Source: Pseudomonadota bacterium (GTDB lineage: Bacteria > Pseudomonadota > Gammaproteobacteria > Acidiferrobacterales > Acidiferrobacteraceae). From it: a stretch of DNA of 17,405 bases. The stretch spans positions 1-17,405 of the forward strand of contig JAJZZU010000015.1 of NCBI GenBank assembly GCA_021797365.1. The letters run 5' to 3'. Both the position numbers and the translations under genes were made by a program. Position 1 is the first letter of the stretch, and each line of letters starts with the position of its first letter. The notes below the pieces were generated by a model. The model saw only the letters and a list, made by a program, of their open reading frames with translations, was not told the origin of the DNA and made no database searches. This document shows positions 6,105 through 13,769 of this stretch, piece after piece.

Positions 6105-7023
6105 TACGAAGGGCGAGGCGCAGGAATGGGCGGGCACCATTGAGAGCGCCATGCGTCGCAGGGTCTTTGTTTCGCGCGCCGAGGCTGAGAATACGACCCT
6201 GGCTGAGGCGCTGGATCGGTACGCGTCAGAAATCTCTGCGACCAAGAAGTCGGCCGATCGTGAGATTTATGTGATCCGCTGGTGGCGTGCCTCCGCGCTC
6301 GGCCCGCGGTCGCTGGCCTCAATCCGCGGCAAGGATATCGCGGATGCGCTGGCCGAAAAGGCAGCAACAGGGGCTGCCCCCAACACGATCCATCGCCACC
6401 TGGCACTCCTGTCCCACTTATTCACTGTGGCCCGTAAGCGTTGGGGCATCGAAGGTTTGAGGAATCCTGCAGAGATGGTACATAAGCCTCGCCTCCCCCA
6501 AGGGCGCGACCGCCGCCTGGCCGCTGGCGAACTCCTGCGCCTCTTAGCCGCAGCACAGGTCTACAGCGACTCGCCTCCCCATGCGTGGAGCCATATCGGC
6601 CCGATCATCACCTGGGCCATAGAGACCGCTATGCGCCGCGGGGAGATCGCGGCGATGCGTTGGGAGCACCTGGACCGGAAAGCCCGGGTGTTGTTGATCC
6701 CGGAAACAAAAAATGGGACACCCAGGCGGGTGCCGCTCTCCACGGCCGCGCTGGCGGTTTTAGATGGCCTGCCAAGACGTATTGATGGGCGCGTATGGGA
6801 CATGCACGCCCGCTCGATCTCCCATGCCTTCAGGCGAGTCTGTAAGGCCGCCGGTATCGAGAGCCTGGCCTTCCACGACCTGCGCCATGAGGCGACCTCC
6901 AGGCTCTTTGAGAAGGGGCTGAACCCGATGCAGGTGGCCGCCATTACGGGGCACAAGACCTTGCAGATGCTGAAGCGGTATACGCACTTGCGCGCCGAGG
7001 ATCTGGTGGGTATGTTGGGATAA
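6007..7023 (+). CDS. Tyrosine recombinase / integrase 2
   Basis: The 338-residue protein is a complete phage-type tyrosine recombinase. Residues 1-60 form an N-terminal arm domain (MATFVQRPGPGGKRVWQALV) and about 62-150 the core-binding domain. The catalytic residues are R210 (TAMRRGE), K235 (ETKNGTPRRVPL), H290-x-x-R293 (FHDLRHEATS), H316 (GHK) and Y325 (KRYTHL). The ATG at 6007 is the first in frame after the att region, with a moderate GAGG-like site upstream. It shows little similarity to integrase 1 outside the catalytic boxes, so the two are not a recent duplication. Its 5' end overlaps the read-through tail of integrase 1. It could serve the same att site, belong to a second nested element, or act as a resolvase of multimers. 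It is convergent with the zinc-ribbon protein gene. Confidence 0.92.
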   Translation: MATFVQRPGPGGKRVWQALVRRKGYPQQTQTFDTKGEAQEWAGTIESAMRRRVFVSRAEAENTTLAEALDRYASEISATKKSADREIYVIRWWRASALGPRSLASIRGKDIADALAEKAATGAAPNTIHRHLALLSHLFTVARKRWGIEGLRNPAEMVHKPRLPQGRDRRLAAGELLRLLAAAQVYSDSPPHAWSHIGPIITWAIETAMRRGEIAAMRWEHLDRKARVLLIPETKNGTPRRVPLSTAALAVLDGLPRRIDGRVWDMHARSISHAFRRVCKAAGIESLAFHDLRHEATSRLFEKGLNPMQVAAITGHKTLQMLKRYTHLRAEDLVGMLG

Positions 7024-7069
7024 ACACAAGAGGCGAAAGATCGGGAGGGGCCGCTCTTCACGGATCCTT

Positions 7070-7939
7070 TCACCAATCGCACTCGTCTGGGCCGGATGAC
7101 CCCGGAATCGGTTCTCGTGGGTAGTGTCGCTTCGGGTGAGATCCTGCCGACGTCTGACGCTGAAAGGCCTGGACAAGGTTCCCTTGGGGGTCGATTTGGG
7201 GTTGTCCCCAGGCCCGGTAACCTTGCCGTACCAGATCACTGCACGCTGTTGAGAATCCTACCGGATCTGTGGAGGAATGAGAGACAACCCGATAGGGAAT
7301 GCGCTCTTTTTCGATGCGACGCCCCTCCTCTTCGTGCCCCTTTTGTCGACGCTGTTCCTCATTCCGCTTGGCATCGTCGAGGATTTTTTTCTGGCCGGCC
7401 AGACCGGCGATAGTCGGCCAACAGGTAGCACATACGAGATACATATCGCTGAAGCGGCTGAATGGCGCAATATAGTCCGGAGTATGATCGGCGATATCGG
7501 ATATTCGGTGAGAGTAATAGCGAACAGCATCATCAGTTGTTCGCCGATCCAAGAAGCGGGAGACGTCCGCGCCGGAACGCAACATCTCGCGAACAATGGG
7601 CCACGAAACCGATGTTTCGACAGAATGTTTTCCGCAAATATGGCATGGACGCGTCAGGCGATAGACAAATTTTGGCGCGAAGGCTTGGAGATTGGCTCGG
7701 CGGGTTGCGGGATTTCGTAAGCCTTTTCTCCCTCGATCGATAAGGGGAATCGCTTCCGCAATTCTGGGGTGATTTGCGATCGCCGTAATGAGGCTGCCCC
7801 ATTCCCGTAGTGCTCTCCCGGATTCCTGCATGATCTCCAGGAAGACGGCACCGTTCATGGTGGCGTCCGGTGGGATAACCGTTATCTTGAGGGCGTCAGA
7901 TAGGGAAGCCACGCCCATAGGCAAAGATGAGTCTGTCAT
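7070..7939 (-). CDS. Zinc-ribbon protein with C-terminal DUF1737-like domain
   Basis: This 289-residue leftward gene overlaps the upstream nuclease gene by four bases (ATGA), so it is the third gene of the dnaB operon. Residues from about 97 contain CHICGKH and, about 75 residues on, CATCW, two CxxC knuckles that could bind one zinc ion. A charged helix rich in Glu, Arg and Lys follows (about 180-212). Residues about 216-262 (YRVVSHSS...LVRQGYRAWGQPQIDPQGNLVQAFQRQ) resemble the small DUF1737 fold (pattern Y-x-V-V, GW/GY-x-P-x-G, D-x-x-G-x-L-x-Q-A). I know no biochemical function for that domain. Position after helicase and flap nuclease suggests DNA metabolism, but this is inference. The tail is basic and Pro/Ser-rich. 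Confidence 0.8.
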   Translation of the reverse strand: MTDSSLPMGVASLSDALKITVIPPDATMNGAVFLEIMQESGRALREWGSLITAIANHPRIAEAIPLIDRGRKGLRNPATRRANLQAFAPKFVYRLTRPCHICGKHSVETSVSWPIVREMLRSGADVSRFLDRRTTDDAVRYYSHRISDIADHTPDYIAPFSRFSDMYLVCATCWPTIAGLAGQKKILDDAKRNEEQRRQKGHEEEGRRIEKERIPYRVVSHSSTDPVGFSTACSDLVRQGYRAWGQPQIDPQGNLVQAFQRQTSAGSHPKRHYPREPIPGSSGPDECDW

Positions 7940-8961
7940 GCCGTCTCCTTTTCTTCTTCGTCCGGTGCGTGGTGATGTCCCAACCGATCACCGACACCCG
8001 CCACATCCTCCGCGAGCGCCATCAACGACCTCCGGTCCCACTTCTCGGTAAGTTTGGCCCACTTCTCGGACTGGAGTCGCTCCCAAAGTTTGGTCAAACC
8101 AAACTCAGCACAGATGGATCGAGTGCTGTCGGCATCATAGGCTCCGCTCCACAATCCCGAAGAGCCGGCGAGCAGCGGTGGGGCTTGCCGCCAATCCATA
8201 AGGCGCCTGTTCCGCTGAATCCGATAGACGTGGGCCGCAACCGCATGGGAACGCTTGTCGGTCACTTGGCCTGCGGCGACCGCCTCACAGAGCGCCTCGA
8301 TGGTCTTGTGGGTCTGCAACAGCTTGACGGCGGTCTTGAGTCCAATACCGGGCACTCCGTCGATCCCGTCGGATTTGTCGCCCGCCCAAGTCTTGGCCGT
8401 CAGGTATTCCTCGGGATTGGCGAACGGCCCATCTTTCACATCCGGGGTCGACAGGGTCTCTATGGTGACGGTTTTCTCGGTTGCGGGGACAAAGATATCG
8501 ATGTGGGGCGCCAGGGCCTGCCGCCAATCCTGGTCGTCCGAGACCAGGGTAATGCGGTCGATCCCATAGCGGGCGAGAGTTTCTGCGTCCTGACAAAGGC
8601 GCCCGGCCAGATCATCGGCTTCAGTGTTCTCGTTACGCAATTGCGGTATCCCGAGCGCGTGCAAGAGCCGCCCGGCGTGGGGTTTTTGGAGTCGCCAACT
8701 GTCGCGCGCCACCTGTTGTTCCGGGGTCTTGTTGCGGTTTTGCTTATACCCCGGATAGAGGGCCTCGCGCCAGGCGGCGTGTCCGTCCCAGACCACTACA
8801 GGAAGCGCTCCGGGGGTACGCTCCACGATCCGCATAACCGATTGCGCCATCCCAAAAATACCGCCGGTAGGGAATCCCTCATGGCTCATTTTGGCTAATT
8901 GGGCGACGTGGAGCGAGGCATACCCGATATTGTTGCCGTCGATGATGAGAAGATGGGTCAT
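7936..8961 (-). CDS. 5'-3' exonuclease / flap endonuclease (FEN family)
   Basis: The 341-residue protein belongs to the PolA-N/T5 D15-type nucleases that remove RNA primers and 5' flaps. The frame is open upstream, but the ATG at 8961 is chosen because MTHLLIIDGNNIGY begins the fold exactly. Metal ligands are visible: D in LIIDGNN, VVVWDG, the EADD box (NTEADDLAGRL) and SDDQDW. The helix-3-turn-helix DNA-binding element WAGDKSDGIDGVPGIGLKTA follows. No polymerase domain is attached, as in phage stand-alone enzymes. The ribosome binding site is weak, and the gene starts 34 bp after the dnaB stop, so it is probably translated from the same message. It would process Okazaki fragments made behind the element's own helicase. 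Confidence 0.93.
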   Translation of the reverse strand: MTHLLIIDGNNIGYASLHVAQLAKMSHEGFPTGGIFGMAQSVMRIVERTPGALPVVVWDGHAAWREALYPGYKQNRNKTPEQQVARDSWRLQKPHAGRLLHALGIPQLRNENTEADDLAGRLCQDAETLARYGIDRITLVSDDQDWRQALAPHIDIFVPATEKTVTIETLSTPDVKDGPFANPEEYLTAKTWAGDKSDGIDGVPGIGLKTAVKLLQTHKTIEALCEAVAAGQVTDKRSHAVAAHVYRIQRNRRLMDWRQAPPLLAGSSGLWSGAYDADSTRSICAEFGLTKLWERLQSEKWAKLTEKWDRRSLMALAEDVAGVGDRLGHHHAPDEEEKETA

Positions 8962-8995
8962 GGCGCACCCATCGACGCTACTGAAACCCTGATCA

Positions 8996-10393
8996 TCAGA
9001 ACACATCGTCATGCTCCGGCCCAAGATTGACAAAACGCGTGTACTGCCCCTGGAAGGAGACTCGGACGACGCCGGTCGGACCATTGCGCTGTTTGCCGAT
9101 GATGACCTCGGCGATACCCTTATCTTCCGTGTCCGGGTTGTAGACCTCGTCGCGGTACAGGAACATGACGGTGTCCGCGTCCTGCTCGATGGATCCAGAC
9201 TCCCGCAAATCAGACAGGACGGGGCGCTTGCTCGGCCGCTGCTCGATAGCACGATTCAACTGCGACAAGGCGACCACCGGGGCGCCGATTTCGCGTGCCA
9301 GGGCCTTCAGGCACCGGGTGATGTGGGACAACTCCGTTGCTCGGTTATCCTGAGAACGGCGGCCGGCGGTCCCCGACTGTAGAAGTTGCAGGTAGTCGAC
9401 TACGATCAGCCCGAGACGCGGCGCGCTCCTCTTCTCTTGGTCTCGCTGTAAACGGCGCGCGCGCGCGACCATGTTCTCGACCGACAACGAAGGCGTTTCG
9501 TCGATGAACAGCGTTTCCTGCTCGACCATTTCCGCCACGGTTGCCGTCAGCCGCGGCCAGTCGTCATCCCCGATGCGTCCGATGCGTAGATTGTGGGCCG
9601 ATATCCGTCCCCGGCTCGACAGCATGCGCATAGCCAGCTGCTTCCCGGACATTTCCAGGGAGAAGAAGCCCACCGAGACACCCTGCGCCATAGCCTCTTC
9701 CGTCAACGCCAGAGCGAAGGCCGTCTTACCCATGGAGGGCCGCGCGGCCACGATCACGAGATCGTCCGGTTGGAGCCCGGCGGTCATCTCGTTGATATCG
9801 GCAAACGGTGTCTTGAGCCCTGTGATCGCGGAATCGGCATGGAAGCGCTTGTCGATGTCGTCTACCACCTCAAGCAGGAGCGGCTTGATGGGCAAGAATC
9901 CCCGCTGCCCGCCTTGATGGCCTTCCACGGCAGCCCGGATCTTTTGTTCCGCGGACGCCACTGCGCGCGCAGCGTCGGGCCCGGGGTTGGCTTTGGCGCA
10001 CTCTTCCTGGATCTGTTGCGCGGCGGCCATGACGCGCCGCAACAAGGACCGCTCTAAAACGGCCTGGACGTAAGCCGGTAAGTGATCGATGCCCCCAGTG
10101 TTTGATGCGGTAAACGCTAGGTCCGCGAGAAAATCCGCGCCGCCCAGTCCCTCCAGAACCTTGGTGGGAATCGCTCCCGCCACGGTAATAGGGTCGATCG
10201 GCCGCCCGGAGGCTTGGACTTGCCCGATGGCCGAAAAGATGTGCGCGTAGGCAGCTTGCGTAAAATCCTCGGATGCCACTTGCCCGGCCACGGCGTCCCA
10301 GGCCTCCTGCCCCTTGGCAAGCAATAGGGCGATGATGGCTTCCTCCGATTCCGGGGAAGAAGGCAGGTTTTCCTGCAACATGCGCGCGTTCAT
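8996..10393 (-). CDS. dnaB: Replicative DNA helicase DnaB
   Basis: The 465-residue protein is a full-length DnaB-family hexameric 5'-3' helicase. Residues about 10-110 are the N-terminal collar domain (primase-binding, with LPSSPESEEAIIALLL). The RecA-like ATPase domain has Walker A ARPSMGKT with K223 and Walker B LIVVDYLQLL with D333. Sensor/arginine region SQLNRAIEQRPSKRPVLSDLRESGSIEQDAD and the C-terminal FLYRDEVYNP and KQRNGPTG boxes follow. ATG 10393 is preferred over the upstream in-frame ATG at 10477, because CGGAGA precedes it and the extra 28 residues would span the promoter. It heads a leftward operon with the flap nuclease. An element-encoded DnaB implies self-directed replication, but the loader and initiator are not in the window. 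Confidence 0.97.
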   Translation of the reverse strand: MNARMLQENLPSSPESEEAIIALLLAKGQEAWDAVAGQVASEDFTQAAYAHIFSAIGQVQASGRPIDPITVAGAIPTKVLEGLGGADFLADLAFTASNTGGIDHLPAYVQAVLERSLLRRVMAAAQQIQEECAKANPGPDAARAVASAEQKIRAAVEGHQGGQRGFLPIKPLLLEVVDDIDKRFHADSAITGLKTPFADINEMTAGLQPDDLVIVAARPSMGKTAFALALTEEAMAQGVSVGFFSLEMSGKQLAMRMLSSRGRISAHNLRIGRIGDDDWPRLTATVAEMVEQETLFIDETPSLSVENMVARARRLQRDQEKRSAPRLGLIVVDYLQLLQSGTAGRRSQDNRATELSHITRCLKALAREIGAPVVALSQLNRAIEQRPSKRPVLSDLRESGSIEQDADTVMFLYRDEVYNPDTEDKGIAEVIIGKQRNGPTGVVRVSFQGQYTRFVNLGPEHDDVF

Positions 10394-10423
10394 TAGCGTC
10401 TCCGTTGTTGGTGTAGCACGATC

Positions 10424-10452
10424 TTGCACCGTGCTCTTGCGTGTAGCATAAT
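10424..10452 (+). promoter_or_regulatory. Promoter of the rightward sigma-factor operon
   Basis: TTGCAC (10424-10429) and CATAAT (10447-10452) with a 17-bp spacer. The predicted start is about 40 bases before the GTG at 10498. It overlaps the leftward dnaB promoter, so the two probably interfere or share a regulator. Confidence 0.5.
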
Positions 10453-10477
10453 ATACTGGCACTATACACCTATGCAA
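10450..10477 (-). promoter_or_regulatory. Promoter of the dnaB operon
   Basis: On the minus strand TTGCAT (10477-10472) and TATATT (10455-10450) are separated by 16 bp. The spacer holds GTATAGTGC four bases after the -35. The promoter of the tRNA array has the same spacer word at the same position, so the two promoters look co-regulated. Confidence 0.6.
10452..10466. promoter_or_regulatory. Operator-like palindrome between divergent promoters (site C)
   Basis: TATA-C-TG-G-CA-C-TATA is a near-palindrome and differs from the perfect palindrome at 403-418 mainly by one missing centre base and one changed base. It lies within the -10/spacer region of the dnaB promoter and just downstream of the -10 of the rightward promoter, so one bound protein could control both operons. 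Confidence 0.45.
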
Positions 10478-10497
10478 TATAACAAGGAGGGATATTT

Positions 10498-11076
10498 GTG
10501 ACCGAACAAGACGCGACTGAACAACGACTGACAGTCCCGGTTCAACGTCGGCCCGGATATCGGACCTTCTATGCAGCCACCCTGAAGGTCGGGTGGAGCC
10601 CGTATGCTCAAGGCGCCTTATCGATCGATGCCCTACTCTGTCGCGGGACCCCTTCTCGATGGGAATGCCTAACCACCATCATCATTCATGAAGTGGCCCT
10701 ACGCGCTTTCCTGTTGAGCAACCGGAAAGATCGCAAGCGTGGCACGCCCCTCAAGATCGAGCCGGACATCAGTAACATCGTTGACCGCAACGACCATCAG
10801 GTGTTGACCGCAAGCGGGATATTTCTACGACAGCCCGAACGCAACGAAAACAACAACCTGTACCTGATCGACTGCCTTATGGATAGCGCCCTGATCGTCG
10901 AGGAACAGTTCGCGCTCAAGAACGGTTTTTGGGTCCCCGCCGGCGAAGGAAAGGTGGTCAAGGTACGCGAGGTCATTGGGACGCTGGTCGTCCAGGAGCC
11001 GGCCCTGGCCCGGCTTTACGAGGACATCAAAGCCCTCATCAAACCACAACAGACTGAAGCGAGGATGGAGCCGTGA
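10498..11076 (+). CDS. Hypothetical protein, first gene of sigma-factor operon
   Basis: The 192-residue protein starts at GTG 10498 with a near-perfect AAGGAGG seven to ten bases upstream. I do not recognise the family. It is soluble, with alternating strand and helix character: a hydrophobic helix TIIIHEVALRAFLL near residue 60, and a stretch NENNNLYLIDCLMDSALIVEEQFAL near 115-140. The C-terminal part has a short beta segment (KVVKVREVIGTLVV) and an amphipathic helix. There is no transmembrane segment and no obvious nucleotide-binding motif. It overlaps the next gene by four bases (GTGA). Being first in an operon with sigma factor and exonuclease, it may act in early replication or expression, but that is inference. 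Confidence 0.8.
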   Translation: MTEQDATEQRLTVPVQRRPGYRTFYAATLKVGWSPYAQGALSIDALLCRGTPSRWECLTTIIIHEVALRAFLLSNRKDRKRGTPLKIEPDISNIVDRNDHQVLTASGIFLRQPERNENNNLYLIDCLMDSALIVEEQFALKNGFWVPAGEGKVVKVREVIGTLVVQEPALARLYEDIKALIKPQQTEARMEP

Positions 11077-11474
11077 CCAAAGACACACAAACCTCCGCGA
11101 CCGACAAGCTCGCGCGCCTAGCCACAAGCTCGCCGCCTGCCGCGCGCGGACTGACCATGCTGGTGAACGAAAACTATAACCAGATCAAGGCCGCCCGCAA
11201 AAAAGGGTGGCCTTGGGCCGATATTGCGGATGCCCTTGATCTGCCGTCCGACAGGGTTTCCGCTCTCTCCTCGGCCTATGCCCGGCGCAGGCAACGCAGC
11301 AAGGCCGTTGCGGCGCGCAAGGAAAGGGGTGGCGACGAAACAAGGGCCGCGGCCCCCTCACCACCGCAGACGCCCAATAATGCGGAGCCCGCGGCAGAAC
11401 CAGATACCGCCGAGCCGGAGACGCCCCTCGATAGCTGCGGTGCGGACGACGATTTCGATGATTGCGATTTTTGA
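11073..11474 (+). CDS. Small HTH protein with SSB-like acidic tail
   Basis: The 133-residue protein starts at a GTG overlapping the previous stop. Residues about 25-75 contain an HTH of the type seen in plasmid TraK/MobC-like and phage regulators: NYNQIKAARKKGWPWADIADAL followed by LPSDRVSALSSAYARRR. A basic linker, then a long Pro/Ala/Glu disordered region follow. The extreme C-terminus is DDDFDDCDF. An acidic patch closing in Asp-x-Phe resembles the tip of single-stranded DNA-binding proteins that recruits replication and repair partners, though no OB fold is present here. It could therefore be a DNA-binding adaptor. Function is not established. Confidence 0.75.
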   Translation: MTKDTQTSATDKLARLATSSPPAARGLTMLVNENYNQIKAARKKGWPWADIADALDLPSDRVSALSSAYARRRQRSKAVAARKERGGDETRAAAPSPPQTPNNAEPAAEPDTAEPETPLDSCGADDDFDDCDF

Positions 11475-11490
11475 GGAGCGGAAGGACACA

Positions 11491-11769
11491 ATGCAGCCCC
11501 GATACATCACGCAGCGCAACCTGATTCACGAAGGAACGTCTTTCTTCATCGGCCAGGGATTCGTCAACGACCAGCGCGAACAGTTTGTGCTGCGAGACAT
11601 TCAAATCAGCACCGCCACAAGAAAGGCGCACCTCGTGCTCGAGGAGATCGATAACACCGGGCGCGGGCCGCTCATGTTACGAGAACCGTCCGACATGGTG
11701 CGCGATCTTCGTTGCGGGGCGTGGGTTGCTGGATTCGCTGAAACCCGATGGGGGGGACGTTTCGCATGA
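11491..11769 (+). CDS. Hypothetical protein, 92 residues
   Basis: The frame is open far upstream, but ATG 11491 is preceded by GGAAGG at the right distance and follows the stop of the previous gene by 16 bp. The product (MQPRYITQRNLIHEGT...) alternates beta-like stretches (SFFIGQGFV, QFVLRDIQISTA, KAHLVLEEI) and ends in a Gly/Trp/Arg-rich segment. This suggests a small beta-barrel or SH3-like fold. No known motif or signal peptide is seen. Its stop overlaps the start of the sigma factor gene (ATGA), so expression is coupled to sigma production. It could be a sigma regulator, but only position supports this. Confidence 0.7.
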   Translation: MQPRYITQRNLIHEGTSFFIGQGFVNDQREQFVLRDIQISTATRKAHLVLEEIDNTGRGPLMLREPSDMVRDLRCGAWVAGFAETRWGGRFA

Positions 11770-12722
11770 GCGCCTTGGCTGAAGACCTGGAGATCGCTGA
11801 ACCGCCTCCGGAACCGGGCGAATCGCTCACCGCTATGGCGGTGCCGCCCAATGAGATTCCGCCAGATGAACGTCCTGCGCCCAACAGGGACACCAGCGCC
11901 TTTCGCCTCTATATCGGTGAGATTCGCCGCGCGCGGCTCTTGACCGCCGAGGAAGAGCGGGAACTGGCGCGCCGCGTCCGGGCGGGCGATCGCGCCGCCC
12001 GCGACCGCATGGTGGCCGCCAACACCCGGTTGGTCGTACAGATCGCCCGCCGGCACACCTCCAACGGCATGGAGTTGGCGGACCTGGTGTCCGAAGGAAA
12101 TGTCGGGCTACTTCATGCCGTTGACAAGTTCGACCCGGACCGCGGCTTCCGGTTTTCCACCTACGCTTCGTGGTGGATCCATCAGGCTATCCAGCGCGGC
12201 GTCATGAACCAGTCGCGAATGATTCGGATCCCCGTCCACATCCTCAAGGAAAGAACGACCTATCACAACGCCGAGCGCGACCTCTGGCGCGCGACCGGAC
12301 GCAAACCAACCCCTGAAGAGGTCACCCAAAAGACAGGGCAGTCCGTTAAGCGAGTCCGCGACTTGCTGGCCCTGAATGATACCGTCACGTCGGCGGATGC
12401 GGTCAACAACTCCAACCCGGATAACGACGCCACCCTCATGGACACCTTTGCGGCCGAGGCGTCTTACGCCCCGGAGGCCCGCATGGAGGGGGAACAGGTG
12501 CTGTCCGGACTCGAAAACCTGTTGAGTATCCTGAAACCACGACACCGGCTGGTGATCAAGCGCCGATTCGGGTTGGGCGGATACGATACCAGCACGCTGT
12601 CCGAGATCGCCGCCGAGATCGGCGTGACACGCGAGCGCGTGCGCCAGATCCAGACGGAATCGCTCAGGCTGTTGCGCCAGCATGCTCGCGCCATGGGCAT
12701 CAATATCACCATGTTCATTTAG
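11766..12722 (+). CDS. RNA polymerase sigma factor, RpoS-like (sigma-70 group 2)
   Basis: The 318-residue protein directs RNA polymerase to promoters. ATG 11766 (overlapping the upstream stop, behind GGGGGGA) is preferred over ATG 11748. Residues 1-40 are acidic and disordered. Region 1.2 is DTSAFRLYIGEIRRARLLTAEEERELARR (about 44-72). Region 2 has RLVVQIARR, DLVSEGNVGLLHAVDKFDPDRGFRFSTYASWWIHQAI (to about 142) and NQSRMIRIPVHILKE. Regions 3 and 4.1 follow, and 4.2 is EIGVTRERVRQIQTESLRLL (from 284). The ending ARAMGINITMFI parallels RpoS. There is no region 1.1 or non-conserved insert of RpoD. Region 2.4 reads WWIHQAIQR, with His139 where RpoD and RpoS have Arg. A stress-type sigma factor on a mobile element could favour element promoters over host ones. 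Confidence 0.95.
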   Translation: MSALAEDLEIAEPPPEPGESLTAMAVPPNEIPPDERPAPNRDTSAFRLYIGEIRRARLLTAEEERELARRVRAGDRAARDRMVAANTRLVVQIARRHTSNGMELADLVSEGNVGLLHAVDKFDPDRGFRFSTYASWWIHQAIQRGVMNQSRMIRIPVHILKERTTYHNAERDLWRATGRKPTPEEVTQKTGQSVKRVRDLLALNDTVTSADAVNNSNPDNDATLMDTFAAEASYAPEARMEGEQVLSGLENLLSILKPRHRLVIKRRFGLGGYDTSTLSEIAAEIGVTRERVRQIQTESLRLLRQHARAMGINITMFI

Positions 12723-12745
12723 CGGCCGATCAAACAGGAGCCCTC

Positions 12746-13753
12746 ATGACCACGATCCCGGAAGCCCTTGCCACACTGGCCCAGTCGCCAGACCATAAGG
12801 TCCTGCATCGCGTCCCAAACCATGATGTCGTCTACCGGCCGGCCTCGGGCCGCGTATTTCGCGGCGCGGTCCTGGACACCGAAACAACCGGGTTGACCGC
12901 GGATGACACAATGATCGAAATCGCGATCGTGTCGTTCGAGTACGATGCCCGCGGCATCACCCGGATCGTTGATGTGGTCGACGAGCTTCAGGACCCGGGC
13001 GTACCCCTGAAACCGGATATCGTGGCATTGACCAGGCTGACCGACGCGGATCTGGCCGGCAAGCAGTTCGATAAGGAACGCATCGAGGGCGCGCTTCATG
13101 ACGCGCGCCTCATCATCGCGCACAACGCGGGCTTTGATCGTCCGCACATGGAACGTGTTTTCCCGGTCGCCGCGGACAAGCCTTGGGCGTGCTCCCAGAC
13201 CCAGATCCACTGGGTCAAGGAATACGGCATGGCTTCCGCTAGACTCGAATACCTGCTTGTGGCGCACGGTTTTTTCTACGAGGCCCACCGCGCCGAGACC
13301 GACTGCCGCGCGCTCCTGCACCTGCTGGCCCAGCCTGCCCCTGAGTGGTACGAGAATCGGCAACTGTTCCAGGTGTTGCGGGACCAAGCCGCCCAGCCCA
13401 GCCTCCACGTCTGGCTGGTCGATCTGCCTTTCGACAAGAAAGACGCGGCCAAGGCTGCTGGATACGTCTGGAGCGACGGATCGGCGCCGGGGAGCCACAA
13501 GGCCTGGCACAAGGACATTGCGACGCCCCAGGAGGCTCAAGAGGCGTTGGAAGCGATCAAGTCCTGGTATCGCCGTCAGGCCCTGCCGGTCGTCGTGACG
13601 ACCCATACCGCCGCCACCCGGTTTTCGCAAAGGAAGGTTGCGGCCGAGCGGATCGATGTGCTTGAGCACTTAGCCGCAGAGGGCGTGATCGCGAAGGCGC
13701 GCGCCAAAATGGACGCCAAAAAGGACGATCTCGCCGAGATAACTCTGACCTAA
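12746..13753 (+). CDS. DEDDh 3'-5' exonuclease (DnaQ family) with extra C-terminal domain
   Basis: In this 335-residue protein the nuclease active site is complete: D44 and E46 (VLDTETTGL), D131 (IIAHNAGFDRPHMER), H181 and D186 (HRAETDCRALLHLL). It removes nucleotides from 3' ends, as proofreading subunits and RNase T-like enzymes do. Residues about 215-255 contain a second module, WLVDLPFDKKDAAKAAGYVWSD followed by KAWHKDI. The pattern of a Lys-Gly-Tyr-x-Trp and a Lys-x-Trp occurs downstream of exonuclease domains in other bacterial DnaQ-like proteins. The tail is Lys/Asp-rich and helical. ATG 12746 follows ACAGGAG and lies 23 bp after the sigma gene. No polymerase is encoded nearby, so it may proofread for the host enzyme or trim intermediates. 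Confidence 0.92.
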   Translation: MTTIPEALATLAQSPDHKVLHRVPNHDVVYRPASGRVFRGAVLDTETTGLTADDTMIEIAIVSFEYDARGITRIVDVVDELQDPGVPLKPDIVALTRLTDADLAGKQFDKERIEGALHDARLIIAHNAGFDRPHMERVFPVAADKPWACSQTQIHWVKEYGMASARLEYLLVAHGFFYEAHRAETDCRALLHLLAQPAPEWYENRQLFQVLRDQAAQPSLHVWLVDLPFDKKDAAKAAGYVWSDGSAPGSHKAWHKDIATPQEAQEALEAIKSWYRRQALPVVVTTHTAATRFSQRKVAAERIDVLEHLAAEGVIAKARAKMDAKKDDLAEITLT

Positions 13754-13769
13754 AGAAGGTATCCCCAAA

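Noticed and set aside
7024..7069. Possible bidirectional terminator between the convergent genes
   Set aside because: AAAG-ATC/GAT-CTTT can pair only with a bulge, a 20-base loop and no T run, so support is too weak.
8962..9252. N-terminal 97-residue extension of the flap nuclease frame
   Set aside because: It is the antisense-frame shadow of dnaB, rich in Ser and Arg; the nuclease fold starts at Met 8961.
10394..10477. Longer dnaB start at ATG 10477
   Set aside because: It would begin inside the promoter region and adds residues that do not belong to the DnaB collar domain; ATG 10393 has a better ribosome binding site.
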